Assembly: GCA_021798855.1 (NCBI GenBank)
Contig: JAJZBP010000089.1
Location: forward strand, 1 to 8,143
DNA from: Bacillota bacterium
Lineage (GTDB): Bacteria; Bacillota; Sulfobacillia; JAJZIM01; JAJZBP01
Length of the DNA: 8,143 bases
Direction: 5' to 3'
Of this stretch, positions 1 to 5,183 are shown one piece after another. The notes under the pieces were generated by a model. That model searched no databases and was not told the DNA's origin. It worked only from the letters and a program-made list of their open reading frames with translations. Both the position numbers and the translations under genes were made by a program. Positions within the stretch are counted from its first letter, which is position 1. The number at the start of each line of letters is the position of its first letter.

Positions 1-444
1 AGTCCGATTGAAGTGGGTAGTGTTGTCGAGGGAATCGTTACGGGGATCACCAAATTCGGGGCGTTTGTGCAGCTTCCCAACGGCAAAACCGGGTTAGTGC
101 ATATTTCGGAAGTTGCGGATACCTATGTCCACGAAATAAGCGACTACCTAAAGCAGCGGGACAAAGTGAAGGTCAAGGTTTTGACGGTGGACGACAAGGG
201 AAAGATCAGTCTTTCCATCAGGCAGACGATGCCGAAAGTGGCGGCTCCGGTTCGGCCCTACGAGAGCAAGGGAAGGGGGGGGCCGCGCCCCGGCCGCGGT
301 GGCGGCGTGGGGAGGCTCTCTTTCGAGGATAAATTGGCACGCTTCATGAAGGAGAGCGACGAGCGAATTCAGGATTTAATGCGGCACACCGAGGGTAAAC
401 AACGGGGTGGCCGCGGCACGAAACGGGGAGAAGGAACCGGTTAG
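1..444 (+). CDS. yabR: YabR-like S1-domain RNA-binding protein (5' end outside window)
   Basis: The frame is open from base 1 (S-P-I-E-V-G-S) and ends at TAG 442-444, leaving 147 residues. YabR proteins usually begin with M-S-I-E-V-G, so the true start is probably one codon or so before the window; the GTG at 13 lies inside the domain and is a poor start. Residues ~5-75 form one S1 OB-fold, with the K-F-G-A-F-V and G-L-V-H-I-S-E-V motifs and the closing K-I-S-L-S-I-R. An Arg/Gly-rich RGG-like linker follows (residues ~85-105). The tail starts F-E-D-K-L-A-R-F and continues through E-S-D-E-R to a basic G-G-R-G end, typical of YabR and unlike the paralogue YugI. The family is thought to bind RNA or ribosomes; its exact role is unsettled. 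A strong terminator follows directly. Family identity is confident; function is known only at domain level. Confidence 0.9.
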   Translation, partial: SPIEVGSVVEGIVTGITKFGAFVQLPNGKTGLVHISEVADTYVHEISDYLKQRDKVKVKVLTVDDKGKISLSIRQTMPKVAAPVRPYESKGRGGPRPGRGGGVGRLSFEDKLARFMKESDERIQDLMRHTEGKQRGGRGTKRGEGTG

Positions 445-469
445 AGAGTGCAGTGGCGATGAAGGGATT

Positions 470-504
470 AAAGAGGCACCTTCCATGGGAAGGTGCCTCT
501 TTTT
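470..504 (+). terminator. Strong intrinsic terminator after yabR
   Basis: A perfect stem of 15 base pairs (470-484 with 488-502) closes on a 3-nt ATG loop, with a run of five T at 500-504. It lies 26 nt after the yabR stop, as expected for Rho-independent termination. It ends directly against the purine-rich ribosome-binding site of the next gene, so that gene either depends on readthrough or is started from somewhere not obvious. Confidence 0.9.
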
Positions 505-520
505 GGGAGGGGGATTTTCG

Positions 521-1606
521 TTGGAACGCTTTGCCTTCTTGCTCCATCCCCTTGAGGTGAAGGATTTCACCCGGAAATTCAAACTGGCCGGTCATCTGCC
601 GGAAAGCTGGGTGGAATCGTTTTTCAGCCGGATTCCGCCCTTTCGCGTTTCTCATATCACCGGGGTGCGTTCGGCCACGGGGGTGGAGGCCGAAGGGTGG
701 TTCATCGGTCTGCCGATGACGGCCGGGGTCTTATTGCGCTCGCCGTGGGAAACGGTGCTGGGGAGGCTGTTGCAGGCGGGTCGGTTGGCGGAAAAGCTGG
801 GGGCCGGTATCTTCGGGCTGGGAGCGTTCACCAAAGTGGTGGGGGATCGAGGGGTCTCGGTGGCCAGGGGGCTTTCCATACCGGTGACCACCGGCAACAG
901 TCTCACCACCTGGACGGCGGTGAGGGGAAGTCTGGAAGCGGCTAGGCAAATGGGGATTGAGCCTTCCCGGGCCGCCGTTTCGATCATCGGGGCCACCGGG
1001 GCCATCGGCAGGGCGTGTGCCCTGCTCCTGGCCGGAGAAGTGGGAGAACTGATTTTGGTGGGTAGGGACCGGGAGAAATTGGCCACGGTGGCCGATGCGG
1101 TGGGAGGATCGGCGCGGGGCGAGGTTCGGCGGTCCACCGATCCGCGGGCGGCGGCGCGGGAGAGCATGGTGGTGATCACAGTGTCCAGCGCTCCGGGGGT
1201 GCTGGTGGAAGCAGAGGATCTGCAGCCTGGGGCGGTGGTCTGCGACGTGGCCAGACCACGCAACGTCAGCGCCGCCGTGGGGAGTTTGCGGGACGATTGC
1301 CTGGTGATCGACGGCGGCGTCATTCGCGTCCCCGGTCAGGTTGAGTTCGGTTTTGACTTCGGCTTTCCGCCGGGGACGGCGGAAGCTTGCATCGCCGAAA
1401 CGATGACTCTGGCCTTGGAGGGGCGTTACGAATCCTATACGTTGGGTGGGGAAATCGCTCCGGAGCGGGTTGAAGAGATCGGGCGTCTGAGTGAAAAACA
1501 TGGTTTCAGCTTGGACGGCTTTCGCCGTTTCGAGCGGGCCATCCCGGCGGAAAAAGTATTGGATATCCGGAACAGGGCCGGGGCACGGAGGGCTGAAACG
1601 ACTTAG
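521..1606 (+). CDS. Acyl-ACP reductase-like NAD(P)-dependent dehydrogenase (COG5322)
   Basis: This 361-residue protein resembles the cyanobacterial long-chain acyl-ACP reductase (AAR, about 340 aa), which reduces acyl-ACP to fatty aldehyde with NADPH. Shared landmarks from my memory of that family are V-R-S-A-T-G (49-54), L-G-A-F-T (100-104), T-T-G-N-S (123-127), the Rossmann loop G-A-T-G-A-I-G (157-163), V-I-D-G-G-V (262-267), and Cys290 in E-A-C-I-A-E-T-M. Cys290 aligns with the AAR cysteine proposed to carry the acyl thioester. TTG 521 is chosen because GGGAGGGGG (505-513) sits just upstream and the protein then starts where AAR starts; upstream in-frame starts would run through the terminator. 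Roughly 25 residues extend beyond the AAR end. Such genes are often annotated as predicted amino-acid or shikimate dehydrogenases. Substrate is unproven, and no aldehyde-deformylating oxygenase is in the window. Confidence 0.85.
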   Translation: MERFAFLLHPLEVKDFTRKFKLAGHLPESWVESFFSRIPPFRVSHITGVRSATGVEAEGWFIGLPMTAGVLLRSPWETVLGRLLQAGRLAEKLGAGIFGLGAFTKVVGDRGVSVARGLSIPVTTGNSLTTWTAVRGSLEAARQMGIEPSRAAVSIIGATGAIGRACALLLAGEVGELILVGRDREKLATVADAVGGSARGEVRRSTDPRAAARESMVVITVSSAPGVLVEAEDLQPGAVVCDVARPRNVSAAVGSLRDDCLVIDGGVIRVPGQVEFGFDFGFPPGTAEACIAETMTLALEGRYESYTLGGEIAPERVEEIGRLSEKHGFSLDGFRRFERAIPAEKVLDIRNRAGARRAETT

Positions 1607-1656
1607 CACACTTTGCCAGACAGAAATTGCCGGAAAGCCGGGTAAACTGCAGATGG

Positions 1657-1683
1657 GGGAACGGTTGTCGGAATCCGGTTCCC
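1657..1683 (+). other. Hairpin in the leader of the site-2 protease gene
   Basis: GGGAAC (1657-1662) pairs with GTTCCC (1678-1683), extended by GG 1663-1664 with CC 1675-1676 around one bulged base. No T run follows, so it is not an intrinsic terminator. It lies in the 110-base gap before rseP, 33 nt upstream of the chosen start codon. It could be a leader structure or simply local symmetry. Confidence 0.45.
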
Positions 1684-1716
1684 ACGTCTCCCGCGCAGAG
1701 AAAGGAGCTGGTGCCG

Positions 1717-2766
1717 GTGAATGTGCTTTTAGCGATCGTGGCGTTGGGAGTGTTGATTTTCATCCACGAACTCGGGCACTTTCTGGCTTCGAGGGCGGTG
1801 AGGGTGCCGGTACAGGAGTTCGCCTTGGGCTTCGGTCCGGCAATCTTGCGTTACCGGGGGAAGGAAACCCTTTACCGGTTCAACGTTATTCCCTTTGGGG
1901 GTTACGTGCGTTTTTTTGAAGCGGGGGATCCGCCGGCGAGTGACGGATCGTCAGCAGTTCCCTACCGGCCGGATCCAGACCGGTTCTTTACGGCACGACC
2001 GGTGTGGGAGAAAGTGGTGATCACGGCGGCCGGGGTGATCGGTAATTTTGCCTTGGCCGTGGCCGTTTTTGCTTTGGTAGGGACGCCGGCCTTGAGCAAA
2101 CACGCCTACATAATGAAAGTATTTCCGTCCAGCTTGGCGGCCAAGGCCGACCTGCACCCTGGAGACAAGGTGCTCACGATCAACGGGCAAACGGCCGATT
2201 CGCCCCAGCGGGTGGTGCAGATAATCCAGCGGAGCCCGAGCCAAGTAACCTTCCGGCTGGAGCGGGGCGGACGGGTATTGACTCGGTCTTCCGCTAAGGC
2301 TTACCCGACGGAGCGTTTGGGGATCATGGTTGGGCAGACTATGATTTTCCAAAGATCCGGCAATCCGTTGCTCGACCTGGCGGATGGCTTTCGGCAGACC
2401 TGGATCTTGGTCGGCCAGATCCTGCACGGCCTCGGGCGGTTGTTCACCAGCAGGTCCGGATTCAACCAGGTCACTGGACCGGTGGGCGTGGTCCAAGTCA
2501 CCGCCGGCGCCGCCAGACAGGGACCGGGGTTTTTGGCCTATTTCGTGGCCATCATCAGCATCCAATTGGGCATCGTCAATCTCCTGCCCATTCCGGGCTT
2601 GGACGGTGGGCACCTGCTCATTTTCGGCATCGAGGCGTTGAAGCGCCGGCCCTTGAATCCGGCGCGGGTCGGCTGGGTGAATCTGATGGGTATCCTGCTA
2701 TTGCTGACCTTTATGGTGGCCGTGACCTTCCGCGACATCGCCCGATTGCTAAAAATCAGCGGCTGA
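1717..2766 (+). CDS. rseP: RseP/RasP-family site-2 intramembrane metalloprotease
   Basis: This 349-residue M50 zinc protease cuts transmembrane segments; in Bacillus RasP cleaves anti-sigma RsiW and FtsL remnants. H-E-L-G-H at residues 17-21 lies in the first membrane helix (zinc ligands and catalytic Glu). G-G-Y-V-R-F is at 61-66, a second helix at ~103-122 carries A-G-V-I-G-N-F (the family usually has A-G-P), and one PDZ domain spans ~128-195. A third helix (~270-292) leads to N288-L-L-P-I-P-G-L-D296-G-G, whose Asp is the third zinc ligand. A last helix is at ~320-337. The GTG at 1717 is preferred because AAAGGAG (1701-1707) is 9 nt before it, whereas GTG 1711 is too close and GTG 1723 too far. 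One PDZ domain and about 350 residues fit the Gram-positive form. It follows the acyl-reductase gene by 110 bases and may share its transcript. Confidence 0.95.
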   Translation: MNVLLAIVALGVLIFIHELGHFLASRAVRVPVQEFALGFGPAILRYRGKETLYRFNVIPFGGYVRFFEAGDPPASDGSSAVPYRPDPDRFFTARPVWEKVVITAAGVIGNFALAVAVFALVGTPALSKHAYIMKVFPSSLAAKADLHPGDKVLTINGQTADSPQRVVQIIQRSPSQVTFRLERGGRVLTRSSAKAYPTERLGIMVGQTMIFQRSGNPLLDLADGFRQTWILVGQILHGLGRLFTSRSGFNQVTGPVGVVQVTAGAARQGPGFLAYFVAIISIQLGIVNLLPIPGLDGGHLLIFGIEALKRRPLNPARVGWVNLMGILLLLTFMVAVTFRDIARLLKISG

Positions 2767-2768
2767 AA

Positions 2769-4859
2769 TCAGTTTCCCGCCACCAGGTTCTCGGAACGTA
2801 CCCGCCAGACCAGGTTTGCCAGCGGGGTTGGCCGGCCCAAGTGATAACCTTGGCCCAATTGGACCCCGATGTCGCGCAGGACGGCTGCGGTTTCGCCGTC
2901 CTCAATCCCCTCGCCCAGCGTTAAGGCGCCGAAATCCTGGGCCAACCGGTGGATGCTGGCGACCAGACGGCGGGATAGGGGGTTGCGAGTCAGGTCGCGG
3001 ATCAGACTGATATCGATCTTGACGTAATCTATGGGCAGGCGGTGGAAATAGGTCAGGGAGGAATAGCCGCCACCGAAATCGTCCAGGGCCAAGCGGACGC
3101 CCAAATCGCGCATTCGCCGGAGGAAACTTTCCACCGCCGCCGATTTCGGCAGGATGCCCAGTTCGGTGAGTTCCAGGACGGTTCTGGAGGCCAGGTCGGG
3201 GAAGGCGGTCAGGGTGGTTTGGAGCCGGTTGCGGACGGATTCGTCAGCCAACAGATGGGGAGGCTGGTTGAAGAAAAGCAGCTTGCCGGATATGACCGGG
3301 TGGTTTTCCTGCTCAACAACGGCATCCATGATCAGCCGGTCCAACAACGGCAGATAACCGAATTCTTCCACTTCCCGGATGAATCCGGCGGCTTCCAACA
3401 GGGTATCGCCTTCCCGGATTCGGGCCAAAACTTCGTACCCGCAAACTCGGCCGTCGGCCAGATGGACCAACGGTTGGAAGACCGGCACGAAGAGCTTGCC
3501 GCCCGCCGCCCGCCGCACCAGATCAAAGCGATCCCAAGAGGTGCGGTAGGCCGAAAAAATGTCAGGCTCCAGGAACAAAGGGACACCGTCGTTCCTTTGA
3601 ACGGCTTGGGTAATCGCCAGTTCCAAAGCGGATTCCAGTTCGGTGCGGGTGACGCCGTGGGCGGGACAGGAAACGACGCCTCCCCGCGCCGAGAGGGGAA
3701 AGGTCAATCCTTCGGCCGCCAGGGGTTGCCGGGTGAGGTCGTCCAGGAGTGAGGTGGCTTGGGCCAGGGCTTTTTCCGGCCCGGTGGCCGGGAGCAGAAT
3801 CGCGAAGCGAAAGCCGCCGATACGAGCGGCCACCCAGTCGTCGGCGAGGTTTCGCCGCAGTCGTTCGCCAACGGCGGTCAAAACCTGATCGCCCATGCCG
3901 TAGCCGTGAACGGCGTTGACTTCGGGGAAACGGATCAGGGCGAAACCGAGAAGGGAAAAACCGGTGGGATTCTGCCCGCTTTGGCAGGCTTGGCCCAGCA
4001 GTTTTCCGAAATGGAGGCGGTTGTAAAGGCCGGTGACCGGATCGCGTCTGGCCAGATCTTCCAGGCGTTCGGCCTGCAGGCGCACCAGGTCTTCGGCTTC
4101 CTGGCGCTTTTGTTCCTCGCGGCTATTGCGCACGGCGAAGTCCACATCGTCGGTCATTTCTCCGAGAAGGGCGACCTCGTCGGGCGAAAAAGCATCCGCG
4201 TGGGCGGAGTAGACGGAGAGGATGCCGTATGTTCCGTCCGGGTTCCTGAGGGGGAAGGCGGCGGACGCGGCATAACCGTGGCGCTGGACCTTCTCCAACC
4301 ATGGCGCGTAATCCGCGTCCTGGGTGTTTTCGTTTAGGATGACCGGGGCGCCGGTGCCGGCGGCCCTGCCGACGGGGCCGAGCCCGATGGTTGCATTGTC
4401 GCCCCAGGTGGCGGTGATTTCCCGCAGGAAACTTTCTCCGGTGCCGGCGCTGGCCACCGGGACGACCCGCCGGGTTTTCTCGTCCAGGAGGCCGACCCAG
4501 GCCAGGGGATAGTTGCGGTTTTTTACCAGGATGTCGCAAATACCCTGGAAGAGTTGGTCGGGGTTCCGCTCACGGACGATCAACTGGTTGACTTCGGTCA
4601 GGGTCTGCAGGACGCTCTTCAGCTCTTCGGTGTGCCGGCGGACCGCATCCAAGCGTCGCAACTCTCCCAGGATCAAACGGTAGAGGAGCAAAGAGGTGAC
4701 CAGGACAAAGCCAAAGCCCTTGAGGATCTCCACGTTGCTGCGCCAGGTGGCGGAGGGGGTCAGGAGATCCAGGGCGGGGGTGGAAAGGAAAATCCAGGCG
4801 CCGGCGAACAACAAATAACAGGCCACCGGGCGCCACGCCCGTCGTCCCAGATCCGCCAC
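2769..4859 (-). CDS. Membrane GAF-GGDEF-EAL protein, probable c-di-GMP phosphodiesterase
   Basis: 696 residues. Two membrane helices (~12-32 and ~46-66), a GAF sensor (~85-245) and a charged coiled-coil-like linker (~246-270) come first. The GGDEF domain (~271-430) keeps D-P-V-T-G-L-Y-N-R, but its signature reads R-I-G-G-F-R-F (346-352), losing the D-E pair needed for cyclase activity. The EAL domain (~455-690) keeps the hydrolase set: E476-V-L-A-R, N531, E563-L-T-E, D593-D594-F-G, K614-I-D, E650-G-I-E and Q670, with G in place of T in loop 6 (D-F-G-G-G-Y-S). It therefore probably cleaves c-di-GMP, with the GGDEF as a nucleotide-sensing regulator; that role is inference. The start is GTG 4859, the only start after an in-frame TGA, with AAAGGA about 10 nt upstream. 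It converges on rseP. I see no convincing promoter. Confidence 0.93.
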   Translation of the reverse strand: MADLGRRAWRPVACYLLFAGAWIFLSTPALDLLTPSATWRSNVEILKGFGFVLVTSLLLYRLILGELRRLDAVRRHTEELKSVLQTLTEVNQLIVRERNPDQLFQGICDILVKNRNYPLAWVGLLDEKTRRVVPVASAGTGESFLREITATWGDNATIGLGPVGRAAGTGAPVILNENTQDADYAPWLEKVQRHGYAASAAFPLRNPDGTYGILSVYSAHADAFSPDEVALLGEMTDDVDFAVRNSREEQKRQEAEDLVRLQAERLEDLARRDPVTGLYNRLHFGKLLGQACQSGQNPTGFSLLGFALIRFPEVNAVHGYGMGDQVLTAVGERLRRNLADDWVAARIGGFRFAILLPATGPEKALAQATSLLDDLTRQPLAAEGLTFPLSARGGVVSCPAHGVTRTELESALELAITQAVQRNDGVPLFLEPDIFSAYRTSWDRFDLVRRAAGGKLFVPVFQPLVHLADGRVCGYEVLARIREGDTLLEAAGFIREVEEFGYLPLLDRLIMDAVVEQENHPVISGKLLFFNQPPHLLADESVRNRLQTTLTAFPDLASRTVLELTELGILPKSAAVESFLRRMRDLGVRLALDDFGGGYSSLTYFHRLPIDYVKIDISLIRDLTRNPLSRRLVASIHRLAQDFGALTLGEGIEDGETAAVLRDIGVQLGQGYHLGRPTPLANLVWRVRSENLVAGN

Positions 4860-4947
4860 GGAGCAAGAGTCCTTTCATGGAGTATTTTCTTGTCCTGTGA
4901 ATAATTCGGTGGCTTGGGTGGGTTTCCCTCCAAAGATGTACCGCTTG

Positions 4948-4977
4948 TTGACAAAGCCAAGACCGTAACGTTAAGAT
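4948..4977 (+). promoter_or_regulatory. Sigma-A-type promoter for tRNA-Leu
   Basis: A perfect -35 box TTGACA (4948-4953) is followed by 18 bases and TAAGAT (4972-4977), a 4-of-6 match to TATAAT. The start of transcription would fall around 4984-4986, essentially at the first base of the tRNA-Leu. It lies in the divergent gap between the EAL gene and the tRNA. Confidence 0.65.
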
Positions 4978-4985
4978 CGGAACGT

Positions 4986-5074
4986 GCCGGAGTGGCGGAA
5001 CTGGCAGACGCAAGGGACTTAAAATCCCTCGGGACGTAAAGCCCGTACCGGTTCGATCCCGGTCTCCGGCACCA
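4986..5074 (+). tRNA. tRNA-Leu (UAA)
   Basis: A class II tRNA of 89 nt including encoded CCA. The acceptor GCCGGAG (4986-4992) pairs perfectly with CTCCGGC (5064-5070), followed by A and CCA (5072-5074). The anticodon arm is AGGGA, loop CTTAAAA, TCCCT (5013-5029), with anticodon TAA at 5020-5022. A long variable arm precedes the T arm with GGTTCGATCC, as expected for leucine. A -35/-10 pair lies immediately upstream, and the flavoprotein gene begins 109 bases after it on the same strand. Confidence 0.97.
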
Positions 5075-5079
5075 GATAT

Positions 5080-5141
5080 GGTCCTTTATTTCCGGGGGAA
5101 TACCTCTGCGGCTTCTGTGTTGCGCCGTCCCGGTTTGGACC
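5080..5141 (+). other. Nested hairpin in the leader of the iron-sulfur flavoprotein gene
   Basis: Three helices nest around one axis: GGTCC (5080-5084) with GGACC (5137-5141), CCGGG (5092-5096) with CCCGG (5129-5133), and an inner GCGGC with GCCGT that includes one G-T pair. It lies between tRNA-Leu and the flavoprotein start and has no T run after it. It matches no riboswitch class I recognise. The nesting is suggestive, but each helix is only five base pairs in GC-rich DNA. Confidence 0.4.
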
Positions 5142-5183
5142 GTAAGTTGAAACAAAACCATTGCGCCTGGAGGTAATGCCTTG

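Noticed and set aside
407..520. Earlier in-frame ATG start (407) for the acyl-reductase gene
   Set aside because: The added residues would be encoded across the yabR end and the terminator and have no counterpart in the AAR family; TTG 521 has a ribosome-binding site.
731..1609. Minus-strand open frames opposite the acyl-reductase gene
   Set aside because: Low-complexity translations without motifs, opposite a gene with clear family residues.
2756..2766. Minus-strand terminator for the EAL gene
   Set aside because: The stem is only four pairs with a three-base loop; the following T's are suggestive but not enough to list as a feature.
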